Origin: an uncultured Alphaproteobacteria bacterium
GTDB taxonomy: Bacteria > Pseudomonadota > Alphaproteobacteria > HIMB59 > GCA-002718135
Length of the DNA stretch: 62,498 nt
Direction: 5' to 3'
NCBI GenBank assembly: GCA_902597015.1
Contig: CACJWQ010000007.1
Location: forward strand, 1 to 62,498
Shown: in pieces, positions 27,897 to 36,023 of the stretch
Layout: each line of letters starts with the position of its first letter
Position numbering within the stretch: the stretch's first letter is position 1
Program-made: the position numbers and the translations under genes
The notes under the pieces: model-generated
What the model was told of the DNA's origin: nothing
The model's database searches: none
Seen by the model: the letters and a program-made list of their open reading frames with translations, nothing else

Positions 27897-29336
27897 CTAA
27901 ATTGTAACGTAGGGCGACGTCCCTCGATATTTTATATCTAATTTAAGTTCTTTATCAATTGGAGGAAAAGCTCTTTGCTGACATTCCACTCTAGGGCAAA
28001 TTCTACACGAAACTCCAATTGGCATTTGTAATTTTTTATTATTTAGATCAATTCCTTCAGAATAAATTAAATCTTTTGCGTATTTCATATCACAACCTAA
28101 ACCAATCGAAACAAAGCTTTTAGGCATTCCATGTTTTTCAATTCCTTTCTCAAAAGCTCTTGCTATACAAAAATATACTCGTCCATCTGGCATTTTAGAT
28201 ATTTGAGGATGAATTTTTCCCGGATTTAAAAAAGCAGTATACACATTCCATCTAGGACAAGAACCTCCATGTCTTGGTATATGAATACCAGATAAAGAAA
28301 ATCGCTTTGAGACATTTCCAGCAATATCTGTTTTTAAAAAATGAAATGGCACTCCTTCGTTCCCAGGTCTTTGAAGATTTGTTAATCTATGTGTAACTTG
28401 TTCAAAACTACAAGCATAATGATGCATCAAAATTTCTACATCATATTTATGTAATTTAGCACTCTTTAAAAAATCGTTATAAGGCATCATAAAAGCAGCA
28501 GCATAATAATTTAGTAAAGATAGTTTAAGCAAAGGTTCTACTTCTTCTGATTCGACGTTATTATCTTTAATAACTTTATTGATAACATCATTAGCTTCTA
28601 AATAAGCAACTTGTGATGCTAAATGAAAGTTTCTTGATGTATAAGTTAACATTTCAGAAAGATAAAAAATATTTGAATTTTCATCAAATCTTTTAACTAT
28701 TTTTTCATCTTCGTTTATTGTTACTATTTTAACTTCAATTCCATGTTTTTCTTTAAGATAAAGTGATAATTTAGATCCAGAACCAATGTTAGGTCCAGTT
28801 TCAAGACCGATTTCTTTTCTTAGATTTTCAGAACTTACTTCTAAATCATGAAAGTAATTTTTATTTTCTTGAAGAATATCGGAGACGATTTCTACAGGTA
28901 GTCTTGTTGGTTTTTCAATTTGATTTGCATTGACATCCATCGTTTCAAGTCGATTTTGCATATCTTCTTTAAAACTTTTAAAAGAATCATTTATTGTCAG
29001 TAATGCTTTAGCTATGTTAGGATTTGAACCAATGAAGTCACTTGTGTCGTGATTGGTTATCTTTAAATCATCAAAAATTTCATTGCTTAAAACATCCATT
29101 ACGTCTGAAAGAAGTCGTTTGCTAGATTCTGTTGAGAAGTCTTTAATTGATAAATCTAATTTATCAGCTGCTTTAATTAGTAAGGAAAGTGGTATTTTTC
29201 TCTTTCCACTTTCAATTAAATTTAAATAACTAGGTGATATGCCAATAGTTTTTGATAATTCAGCTTGTGAAAAACCTTTGCTTATCCTTTGTTTTTTTAA
29301 CCTTGGGCCAAAATTTATGTCAGATTCAATATTCAT
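27897..29336 (-). CDS. XRE-family regulator with ImmA/IrrE and ScfR-type C-terminal domains
   Basis: This 479-residue transcription factor has an N-terminal XRE helix-turn-helix (residues about 10-65: FSQAELSKTIGISPSYLNLIESG), a central IrrE-like domain and a C-terminal short-chain-fatty-acyl regulator domain. Cysteines cluster in GGSCPRW, FCIAR, GCDM, CRICPRVECQQ. Relatives such as RamB, MccR and PrpR sense acyl-CoA status and control glyoxylate, propionyl-CoA or acetate genes; mycobacterial PrpR is reported to bind an iron-sulfur cluster. Paired TTTACAAA boxes overlap its own start codon, which suggests autoregulation. It is the only transcription factor I can identify in the window. Confidence 0.85.
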   Translation of the reverse strand: MNIESDINFGPRLKKQRISKGFSQAELSKTIGISPSYLNLIESGKRKIPLSLLIKAADKLDLSIKDFSTESSKRLLSDVMDVLSNEIFDDLKITNHDTSDFIGSNPNIAKALLTINDSFKSFKEDMQNRLETMDVNANQIEKPTRLPVEIVSDILQENKNYFHDLEVSSENLRKEIGLETGPNIGSGSKLSLYLKEKHGIEVKIVTINEDEKIVKRFDENSNIFYLSEMLTYTSRNFHLASQVAYLEANDVINKVIKDNNVESEEVEPLLKLSLLNYYAAAFMMPYNDFLKSAKLHKYDVEILMHHYACSFEQVTHRLTNLQRPGNEGVPFHFLKTDIAGNVSKRFSLSGIHIPRHGGSCPRWNVYTAFLNPGKIHPQISKMPDGRVYFCIARAFEKGIEKHGMPKSFVSIGLGCDMKYAKDLIYSEGIDLNNKKLQMPIGVSCRICPRVECQQRAFPPIDKELKLDIKYRGTSPYVTI

Positions 29337-29352
29337 TTACAAAATTTACAAA
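29336..29352. promoter_or_regulatory. Tandem TTTACAAA boxes at the regulator start
   Basis: Two exact copies of TTTACAAA occur at 29336-29343 and 29345-29352, with 9-bp periodicity. They overlap the start codon of the XRE/ScfR gene. The sequence differs by one central base from the TTTGCAAA element bound by RamB/PrpR-type regulators (from memory of that family). It is an AT-rich 8-mer, so chance matters, but the exact tandem copy and its mirror at the other end of the same intergenic region argue for an operator. Confidence 0.6.
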
Positions 29353-29426
29353 AACAATAAATTCAAAGTAATTTTCTTTACATTAAAAATAAGAAAAAAT
29401 CTAGTTTTTTTTAGTATTTTTATGTA

Positions 29427-29443
29427 TTTGTAAAATCTGTAAA
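29427..29443. promoter_or_regulatory. Inverted partner boxes TTTGTAAA / TCTGTAAA
   Basis: TTTGTAAA (29427-29434) is the reverse complement of the left boxes. A second copy with one mismatch, TCTGTAAA (29436-29443), follows at the same 9-bp spacing and ends one base before the ATG of the small ORF. The symmetric arrangement gives each divergent gene a double box near its start. A bound regulator would block initiation or leader elongation of the small ORF. Confidence 0.58.
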
Positions 29444-29444
29444 T

Positions 29445-29624
29445 ATGAATAGTAAATTAACAGAAAATATTAATAATCAAAAAGAAAGCCTAGAGCAGAG
29501 TTCTATTGAGAAGAAGGTTCTTGAAGGATCTATAGACTCAAATTATGACCTTAATCTTGCTGATGGTATCGAAGCATACTACAGCGAAAGATACGGTTGG
29601 ACTCTTAGAAGAAAAACTATCTAA
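29445..29624 (+). CDS. Small conserved-looking protein, 59 residues, unknown function
   Basis: An ATG at 29445 opens a 59-codon frame ending with TAA at 29622-29624. The N-terminal half is polar and rich in N, K, E and S; the C-terminal half reads DLNLADGIEAYYSERYGW and ends TLRRKTI, which looks like constrained protein. No signal peptide or membrane span is visible. No Shine-Dalgarno is present: the paired operator-like boxes occupy the leader. It is divergent from the ScfR-type regulator and converges on the GMC gene with 20 bp between. In some alphaproteobacteria a small ORF lies between a RamB-type regulator and isocitrate lyase; no isocitrate lyase gene is present here. Confidence 0.62.
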   Translation: MNSKLTENINNQKESLEQSSIEKKVLEGSIDSNYDLNLADGIEAYYSERYGWTLRRKTI

Positions 29625-29644
29625 TTATATTAGATTTTAGTTCT

Positions 29645-31246
29645 CTAACTAACGGTACTCTTTATTTGGTCGTAAGCTTTTTCAGCAATCATAATAGTTG
29701 TTGCATTTAAATTAGCACTAACAATATCTGGCATTACAGAAGCATCAATAACTCTTAAATTTTGAATTCCATGAACCCTTAGGTTTTGGTCTACAACTGA
29801 AGTTTTGTCCTCACCCATTTTATTTGTGCATGACGGATGATACGCAGATTCAGATGTATTTTTAATAACTTCATCTAATTCATTTTGATTAGATACATTC
29901 TTTCCAGGCCTAATTTCTGTGCCAACATATTCTTTTAGTGCTTTTTGAGACAAAATTTTTTTAGCAATTACTACACCTTCTCTCATTTGTTTTAAATCGT
30001 CCTCATGCTTAAGATAATTAAATTGTATTTTAGGATCATCTTTATAGTTATTTGTTTTAATTTTGACAAACCCCCTACTTTTTGGTCTATTTGGACAAAC
30101 ATGAAATTGAAAAGCTTCAAAATTAGGATTTTCTAAACCATGATTTATAACTAAGTATGGAAAAAAATGAAATTGTAAGTTTGGATGATTATATGATTTA
30201 TCAGACTTAACAAAACCTCCTAACTCTAAATGTGAGTTTGCCAACCTACCTTTTTTAAATAAAAACCATTTTGATCCTTCAATTGCTTGATAGAGAAAAT
30301 TTGTTGCTAAAGTATGTAAAGTTTCATTTTTTTTAGATTTATATTGAATATACATCTCTAAATGATCTTGTAAATTTTCTCCTACCCCAACTAAATTATT
30401 AATTACTTCTATTCCCAAGTTTTTAAGATGTTTTTCATTACCTATTCCGGATAATTGAAGAATTTTGGGAGAATTAATTGAACCTGCACAAAGTATAACT
30501 TCTTTATTTGCTAAATATTTATTTGTTATGTTTTTTTTAATTGTTTCAACACCAATTGCAGTTTTATTTTTAAAAAGAATTTTTTTCACATCAATATTAT
30601 TTATTATTGTAAGATTTTTTCTATTTTGTATTGGTTCTAAATATGCTTTAGCAACACTTTGTCTGACACCGTTGTTTATTGTTACATCAAAAGTTCCAAA
30701 TCCTTCATTATCAGTATTATTAGAGTCATTAAATATTTTATATCCAGCTTCTTGTGCAGCATCTAAAACTTTTTTAAATAAAGGATATTTTTTATCTATG
30801 TTTGATTTATTTACTTTTAATGGCCCCTCTTTACCTCTTTCATTACTATCATGAGACCAAGTTTCTAATTTTTTAAAAAAAGGTACAACTTTTTCATATG
30901 ACCAATCAGTTAAACCACTTGAAGACCATCTATCAAAATCCTCTTTATGACCTCTAGCAAAAACCATGCCGTTATGTGATGAACATCCTCCAATCATTTT
31001 ACCTCTTGGACAATATAAAGATCTATTATTTAGAAATGGTTCAGGCTCTGTATAATATTTCCAATTATACTTTGGATCATGCATTGCATATAGAAGTGCG
31101 CTTGGCATATCAACTTTCCAAGTTTTACTCGATGGACCAGCTTCTAATAAAATTACAGAATTCTTTGATTGTGAAGACAATCTGTTAGCTAAAACACAAC
31201 CTGCTGATCCTGCACCAATAATGATGTAATCAGCGTTGTTATCCAC
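29645..31246 (-). CDS. GMC-family FAD oxidoreductase (choline/alcohol dehydrogenase-like)
   Basis: This 533-residue glucose-methanol-choline oxidoreductase has the FAD-binding DYIIIGAGSAGCVLANRLS near residue 6, GGCSSHNGMVFARG near residue 87 and the active-site histidine/asparagine region (SAYHPSCTNKMG and VSANLNATTIMIAEKAYDQI) at the C-terminus. It would oxidise a primary or secondary alcohol to the aldehyde or ketone; BetA-like choline oxidation is possible but not proven. It starts with GTG at 31246, overlapping the SDR stop by one base, and is the last gene of the ABC-importer operon, so its substrate is probably the imported compound or a product of it. Confidence 0.88.
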   Translation of the reverse strand: MDNNADYIIIGAGSAGCVLANRLSSQSKNSVILLEAGPSSKTWKVDMPSALLYAMHDPKYNWKYYTEPEPFLNNRSLYCPRGKMIGGCSSHNGMVFARGHKEDFDRWSSSGLTDWSYEKVVPFFKKLETWSHDSNERGKEGPLKVNKSNIDKKYPLFKKVLDAAQEAGYKIFNDSNNTDNEGFGTFDVTINNGVRQSVAKAYLEPIQNRKNLTIINNIDVKKILFKNKTAIGVETIKKNITNKYLANKEVILCAGSINSPKILQLSGIGNEKHLKNLGIEVINNLVGVGENLQDHLEMYIQYKSKKNETLHTLATNFLYQAIEGSKWFLFKKGRLANSHLELGGFVKSDKSYNHPNLQFHFFPYLVINHGLENPNFEAFQFHVCPNRPKSRGFVKIKTNNYKDDPKIQFNYLKHEDDLKQMREGVVIAKKILSQKALKEYVGTEIRPGKNVSNQNELDEVIKNTSESAYHPSCTNKMGEDKTSVVDQNLRVHGIQNLRVIDASVMPDIVSANLNATTIMIAEKAYDQIKSTVS

Positions 31247-32028
31247 TAATTCATTCTTTCAGTATTTCCATCAACAGTCATGATTTGACCAGATACATTT
31301 TCTGAGGCTTCGCTCAATAAAAATAAAGCCATTGATGCAATATCTTCCTTTTCTACAAATGTATTCAATGAAACCATTGATTCTAATTCTTTTCTTACTT
31401 TTTTGCTTGTTGATTTAATTAATTTAGCTTTTGCATTTATTACTCTGTCCATTCTATCACCATTCACTGCACCTGGACAAATTGCATTTACTCGTATTTT
31501 AAATTTTCCAAGCTCAACGGCTAGTGTTTTAGTTAATCCAATTATTGCCCATTTACTTGATGTATATGGTGAACGTTGTGCATAACCAAATAAACCAGCA
31601 GTTGAAGATAAATTAATTATTGATGCCCTTTTAGTTTTTTTTAAAAAAGGAATAGCAAATTTAGTATAATAAAAATGTGAACTTAGATTAGTTTTAATTG
31701 TGTTATCCCATTCATCAATAGAAATATTCTGGAGATACTTTGTAGGTCCTGCAATTCCTATATTATTTATTAGTCCATCAATTTTTTTTAAGTTTTTTAG
31801 GGAATTAAAATATTCCTTAATATCTTTTGGATTAGTGCAGTCTAAATGTTGAGCAAATATTTTATTATAATATTTTTTATTTGAATTTATTTTATCAATT
31901 TTTGATTTATTTATATCAGATAAATATACTTTACCACCTGAATTGATTATTTTATTTGCTATTGCAAAACCTAAACCATCTGCACCAGCAGAAATTACAT
32001 AATTTTTTTTACTCAGATTTATTTTCAT
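31246..32028 (-). CDS. Short-chain dehydrogenase/reductase
   Basis: This classical SDR of 260 residues has the cofactor motif SAGADGLGFAIA (residues 13-24), NNIGIAG near residue 89, catalytic Ser/Tyr/Lys in INLSSTAG and YTSSKWAIIGLT, and a C-terminal GQIMTVDGN. The first glycine-rich motif is slightly unusual (SAGADGLG rather than TGxxxGIG). The acidic D38 after the second strand (YLSDINKSK) favours NAD(H). It is translationally coupled to the small upstream ORF (ATGA) and the downstream GMC gene. The substrate is unknown. Confidence 0.88.
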   Translation of the reverse strand: MKINLSKKNYVISAGADGLGFAIANKIINSGGKVYLSDINKSKIDKINSNKKYYNKIFAQHLDCTNPKDIKEYFNSLKNLKKIDGLINNIGIAGPTKYLQNISIDEWDNTIKTNLSSHFYYTKFAIPFLKKTKRASIINLSSTAGLFGYAQRSPYTSSKWAIIGLTKTLAVELGKFKIRVNAICPGAVNGDRMDRVINAKAKLIKSTSKKVRKELESMVSLNTFVEKEDIASMALFLLSEASENVSGQIMTVDGNTERMN

Positions 32029-32294
32029 TTATAGATATTATTTATCTCTTTTTTAGAAATATATCCAATAATTTTACCTTTATTATCAGTAACTACTATT
32101 GTTAAGTTGTCTTCAAGAATTTTATTTTTAAAATTTTTTAGTTTTATATTTTGATTTATCTTGTAAATAGAACCTAGTGTTAGGTTATCTTTATTAAAAT
32201 TGTTCTCACTTATCATTATATTTTTTGCTTCTAGATTATCTATTCTATTTTCTTTGCTAGAAAAAAAATTAAGTATAAATTTAAATATATTCAT
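32025..32294 (-). CDS. Small protein with a single CBS-like strand motif
   Basis: This 89-residue protein begins MNIFKFILNFFSS (hydrophobic, possibly membrane-associated) and ends with LTIVVTDNKGKIIGYISKKEI, which matches the second half of a CBS domain. A full CBS pair is not present, so at most half a Bateman module can be argued. It overlaps the SDR start by 4 bp and follows the ATPase by 19 bp, so it is very likely translated as part of the importer operon. The position suggests a regulatory subunit for the transporter, but this is inference only. Confidence 0.6.
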   Translation of the reverse strand: MNIFKFILNFFSSKENRIDNLEAKNIMISENNFNKDNLTLGSIYKINQNIKLKNFKNKILEDNLTIVVTDNKGKIIGYISKKEINNIYK

Positions 32295-32313
32295 TATTTA
32301 TAATATAGATTTA

Positions 32314-33927
32314 TTAAGAAGATCTTTTATTCAGAAGATTAGTTAACCAATCAGGATCCATTTCTGGGACTGAAGACAATAACAGTTCTGTATAATCAGG
32401 GTGTGGGGGATTTAAAATTTTACTTTTTAATCCTTGTTCAACTACTTCACCTTGATACATAACTACTATTTCATCGGAAATAGCTTTAACAGTAGCAATA
32501 TCGTGAGTAATAAAAATGTAAGTCACTCCAAGATCTTTTTGAAGTTTTTGTAAGAGTTTTAAAATTCCTTCTTGAACAATTTGATCCAATGCTGAAGTAA
32601 CCTCGTCACAAATAATTAAATCTGGATTAGCAGCTAGAGCTCTAGCAATACAAATTCTTTGTTTTTGACCTCCTGATAATTCAGATGGCAGTCTATCTAA
32701 AAAAGATTCATCTAATTCAATCATTTTTAACAATTCAATTACTTTAGCCTCACGCTCTTTTCCTTTTACTCCATGGTAAAATTCAATTGGCCTTCCAATT
32801 ATTTCATCAACAGTTTGTTTAGGATTCATTGCTGTATCAGGCATTTGAAAAATTATTTGAATTCTTCTTAATTCTTCTTTTGATCTTTGCTCAAGTTTTG
32901 GAGATAATTTTTTTCCATCAAATATAATTTCTCCTTTGGTTTGAGGCAGTAAGCCTGTTATCACTCTAGCAGTTGTTGATTTTCCTGATCCACTTTCTCC
33001 AACTATTGCTACAGTTTTACCCCTAGGAATATTAACAGAAACATTATGCAGAACTTTTGATGAGCCATAAGCTGCATCGATATTTTTAATGGACAGCATA
33101 TAATCTTCATTCGTTTCTTCAGGCTTGATAAGTGATCTTACTGACCATAGTGATTTGGTATATTCTTCTTTAGGGTTTGAGAGCATCTCTCTCGTTTCAG
33201 ACTCTTCAACTTCTTCTCCATATCTAAGAACTTTAATTCTATCAGCCATTTGAGCAACTACAGCTAAATCATGAGTAATATAAATTGCTGCAGTATTAAA
33301 TTTATCTACTATTGATCTCATAGCAGACAAAACTTCAACTTGAGTAGTTACATCAAGAGCAGTTGTTGGTTCATCAAAAATTATTAGTTCTGGTCTTGGT
33401 GACATAGCCATAGCAGTCATAATTCTTTGTAGTTGACCCCCAGAGACTTGATGGGGATATCTCTCACCAATATTTTCTGCATCTGGTAGTTGCAGTGACT
33501 CATAAAGTTGCACTGCATCTTTTCTTAAAACTTCAGTAGGATTTATCTTTGCTCTATTAGCTGCACTAATGGTTTGATCCATCAATCTATGAGCAGGATT
33601 AAAAGATGCTGCAGCTGATTGTGCAACATATGAAATTTTCGTACCCCATATTTTTCTTTTTTCAAATTCCGTCAATTTTGCAAGATCTGTGCCATTAAAG
33701 AGTATTTCACCTTTAATAATTTTGCAACCTGGTTGAGTGTAACCCATTGCTGCTTTTCCCATAGTCGATTTTCCAGCACCACTTTCTCCAATTAATCCTA
33801 AAATCTCACCTCTGTATAAATTTAGATCAACACCTTTTAGTATTTTATGCCATCTCTCATCTGAAAATCCATCGATATGAATATTCTTCATTTCTAAAAG
33901 AAGTTCTTTTTTATTATTTGATGTCAT
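32314..33927 (-). CDS. Fused dipeptide-type ABC transporter ATPase (DppD-DppF-like)
   Basis: One 537-residue protein holds two ABC ATPase domains. Domain 1 has Walker A GESGAGKST near residue 42 and signature VSGGQLQRI. Domain 2 has GESGSGKST near residue 308 and signature LSGGQKQRI. The arrangement is that of YejF/GsiA, in which both nucleotide-binding subunits of an oligopeptide/nickel-class importer are fused. It overlaps dppC-like by 14 bp. Together with the two permeases and the divergent SBP_bac_5 protein it makes a complete importer. Confidence 0.93.
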   Translation of the reverse strand: MTSNNKKELLLEMKNIHIDGFSDERWHKILKGVDLNLYRGEILGLIGESGAGKSTMGKAAMGYTQPGCKIIKGEILFNGTDLAKLTEFEKRKIWGTKISYVAQSAAASFNPAHRLMDQTISAANRAKINPTEVLRKDAVQLYESLQLPDAENIGERYPHQVSGGQLQRIMTAMAMSPRPELIIFDEPTTALDVTTQVEVLSAMRSIVDKFNTAAIYITHDLAVVAQMADRIKVLRYGEEVEESETREMLSNPKEEYTKSLWSVRSLIKPEETNEDYMLSIKNIDAAYGSSKVLHNVSVNIPRGKTVAIVGESGSGKSTTARVITGLLPQTKGEIIFDGKKLSPKLEQRSKEELRRIQIIFQMPDTAMNPKQTVDEIIGRPIEFYHGVKGKEREAKVIELLKMIELDESFLDRLPSELSGGQKQRICIARALAANPDLIICDEVTSALDQIVQEGILKLLQKLQKDLGVTYIFITHDIATVKAISDEIVVMYQGEVVEQGLKSKILNPPHPDYTELLLSSVPEMDPDWLTNLLNKRSS

Positions 33928-34837
33928 CTTTTAATCCGCTTGTTATGTATAAATACCAATCAATCACAAAATTAATTGCAAGAGCTAATAAAGCAATTAT
34001 TGCAGCAGGTATTAGTGGTGTTAATCCAGCAGTAATATCATATTGGGCATATTGAATTAAAATTGCATTTTCTCTAACCATTGCAGCCCAATCAGCAGCT
34101 GGCGGTTGAATTCCTAAGCCTAAAAAACTTAAACTTGAAACTGTGAAAATAATAAAAATGAATCTCACTCCAAATTCTACAATTAGTGGAGATGCTATAT
34201 TTGGTAAAATTTCTCTAAAAATTATATAAGAAAGTTTTTCTCCCCTTAATTTAGCTACCTCAACATATTCTAATACAACTTGCCCAACAGCTACAGATCT
34301 TGAAATTCTAAAAAACCTCGTTGATTCTAATACCCCTAGAATTAAAATTAAGTTTAAGTTACTTGGCCCAAAAACAGATAAAAGTATAAAAGTAAAAATC
34401 ATTACGGGAATTGCCATTAAAGTATCAATAGATCTACTTAAAATTTGATCAATATAACTTCTATCTATTGCAGCAATTATTCCAAATATTGTTCCTATAA
34501 ATAAAGCAATGGTACAGGCTAAAAAACAAATTCCTAGTGTATTTCTTGAAGCAAATATTAATCTAGAAAGAATATCTCTTCCAATTTGATCTGTTCCTAA
34601 TAAGTGTTCTCCACCCCAAGGCGCATATGCTACTGGGAAAACTTCAGCCTCACCATGTGGCGCAATAAAAGGAGCAAAGAATGCAGCAATAAGATAGATA
34701 GATAGAACAATCATTCCAAACCAAGCAGATAAAGGAGCTTTAGAAAATGCTATTTTAATTCTTTCAAATCTAGTTCTTCTTTTAGCTATATTACTAACTT
34801 CACCTTTTGCTGAATATGATTGTGTATTTTCACTCAT
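33914..34837 (-). CDS. Dipeptide-type ABC transporter permease (DppC-like)
   Basis: This 307-residue permease has an N-terminal cytoplasmic tail (to about residue 35), then about six spans. It carries the DppC-family periplasmic loop HLLGTDQIGRDILSRLIFAS near residue 79 and the EAA-type loop EVAKLRGEKLSYIIFREILP near residue 190. Its ATG overlaps the dppB-like stop (ATGA). It is the second permease of the importer. Confidence 0.91.
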   Translation of the reverse strand: MSENTQSYSAKGEVSNIAKRRTRFERIKIAFSKAPLSAWFGMIVLSIYLIAAFFAPFIAPHGEAEVFPVAYAPWGGEHLLGTDQIGRDILSRLIFASRNTLGICFLACTIALFIGTIFGIIAAIDRSYIDQILSRSIDTLMAIPVMIFTFILLSVFGPSNLNLILILGVLESTRFFRISRSVAVGQVVLEYVEVAKLRGEKLSYIIFREILPNIASPLIVEFGVRFIFIIFTVSSLSFLGLGIQPPAADWAAMVRENAILIQYAQYDITAGLTPLIPAAIIALLALAINFVIDWYLYITSGLKDDIK

Positions 34838-35832
34838 TTTGGATACAAAAGTCTAGGGTTTGAAATTATGCCAATTAAATCAGCTAGTAAATTTAATATA
34901 ACGTAAGTTGATGCAAATATTAAAGCGCAAGCCTGAACAACAGGAATATCTCTATTATAAACGGATCCAACCATTAATCTTCCTATGCCTTGATAATTAA
35001 ATACAAACTCGACAACAACTGAACCAATTAACATGTAGGCAAGATTTATAGTTATTACTTGAGCAATTGGAGCCCAAGCATTAGGCAAAGCATGTTTCAC
35101 AATTACTTCATATCTGGTAGCACCAGATAATTTTGCCATTTCGATATATTCACTTGATAAAATATTGATTATTGCAGATCGAGTCATTCTCATCATGTGA
35201 CCCATTGTTACAAGCGTTAAAGTAAAAACAGGTAAAGCAGTTAAATAAAACCTATCAATTAAGGATGTGTCTTCATTGACATTTGCTATAGTAGGAAAAA
35301 CTGGAAACAAGGTAGCTAATAAAAGAATAAAAATATATCCAGTAAAAAACTCGGGAGAAGAAACAGTAACTAAACTAAAACCAGTTGCCGATCTATCGTA
35401 AACACTATTTCTGTATAAGGCAGCTGAAATACCTAGAAGTAATGCCAGTGGAATAGCTACAAGAGCACTTACTCCGGTTAAAAAAAGTGTATTTTTCAGT
35501 CTGGGAATAATTAGTTCCACAACAAGTCTTGATCTATCACCTTGATCACCTTGTACTTTTGATCTACCTGAGAAAGAACTTCCAAAATCTCCCTGAAATA
35601 CATTAGACAACCATTCAAAATATCTTGGGATTGGATGTTTATCTAAACCTAATTCTGACCTAAGAGCCTCAACTGAGGATTTTGTAGCTGATTGTCCTAG
35701 AATCTCAGTTGCAAAATCTCCTGGCAAAAAAGAAAAACAGCTAAAAATAATTACTGAAAAAGCGAATACAGTAATTAATCCAAGGCCAATTCTTAAAAAA
35801 ATTGTTCTAAATATTGGGTGAATTTGGCTAAT
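34834..35832 (-). CDS. Dipeptide-type ABC transporter permease (DppB-like), apparent ATT start
   Basis: This first permease of the importer has the DppB motifs: PGDFATEILGQSA after the first span, and the EAA loop YIEMAKLSGATRYEVIVKHALP. The first in-frame ATG/GTG/TTG is a TTG at 35727, which would delete the whole first transmembrane helix. Extending upstream, the frame stays open to a TAG at 35842-35844 and encodes a normal DppB N-terminus (RIGLGLITVFAF and onward). A perfect AGGAGG at 35838-35843 lies five bases before an in-frame ATT at 35830-35832. I therefore call the start as ATT, giving 332 residues. The alternative is a base error at that codon. Confidence 0.82.
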   Translation of the reverse strand: MSQIHPIFRTIFLRIGLGLITVFAFSVIIFSCFSFLPGDFATEILGQSATKSSVEALRSELGLDKHPIPRYFEWLSNVFQGDFGSSFSGRSKVQGDQGDRSRLVVELIIPRLKNTLFLTGVSALVAIPLALLLGISAALYRNSVYDRSATGFSLVTVSSPEFFTGYIFILLLATLFPVFPTIANVNEDTSLIDRFYLTALPVFTLTLVTMGHMMRMTRSAIINILSSEYIEMAKLSGATRYEVIVKHALPNAWAPIAQVITINLAYMLIGSVVVEFVFNYQGIGRLMVGSVYNRDIPVVQACALIFASTYVILNLLADLIGIISNPRLLYPK

Positions 35833-35837
35833 ATTGT

Positions 35838-35843
35838 CCTCCT
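35838..35843 (-). promoter_or_regulatory. Shine-Dalgarno AGGAGG that decides the dppB-like start
   Basis: On the minus strand AGGAGG is followed by ACAAT and then ATT. The spacing is ideal for initiation at the ATT. No ATG, GTG or TTG lies within 15 bases downstream in frame, so this ribosome-binding site only makes sense if ATT initiates or if the genome truly has ATG there. Confidence 0.75.
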
Positions 35844-35896
35844 AAATATTTTAATTTTGTTATTACTTAATTAGACCATTATGCAACCTAAATTTC

Positions 35897-35927
35897 ATAA
35901 ATTATCCGTTGAATTTAAATAATTTAT
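35897..35927. promoter_or_regulatory. AT-rich inverted repeat in divergent importer promoter region
   Basis: ATAAATTAT (35897-35905) and ATAATTTAT (35919-35927) are exact inverted 9-mers separated by 13 bases. They sit in the 191-bp region between the divergent dppB-like operon and the binding-protein gene, where an operator would be expected. In DNA this AT-rich, such a repeat can arise by chance, so this is a weak candidate. Confidence 0.3.
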
Positions 35928-35981
35928 ATGTTTGTATGTTAATTAACTTAAGTTTGTTTTTTGTTAAATTTCTAGAAATAA

Positions 35982-36007
35982 TGAACAAAAATAAAGGTTT
36001 TTGTTCA
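35982..36007 (+). promoter_or_regulatory. Leader hairpin upstream of the binding-protein gene
   Basis: TGAACAAAAA (35982-35991) pairs perfectly with TTTTTGTTCA (35998-36007), leaving a six-base loop TAAAGG. The Shine-Dalgarno GGGAGG (36014-36019) starts six bases later and the ATG is at 36024. It is likely to be in the 5' untranslated leader, where it could stabilise the mRNA or hold the ribosome-binding site open. There is no T run after it, so it is not a terminator. Confidence 0.55.
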
Positions 36008-36023
36008 ATAAAAGGGAGGACAA

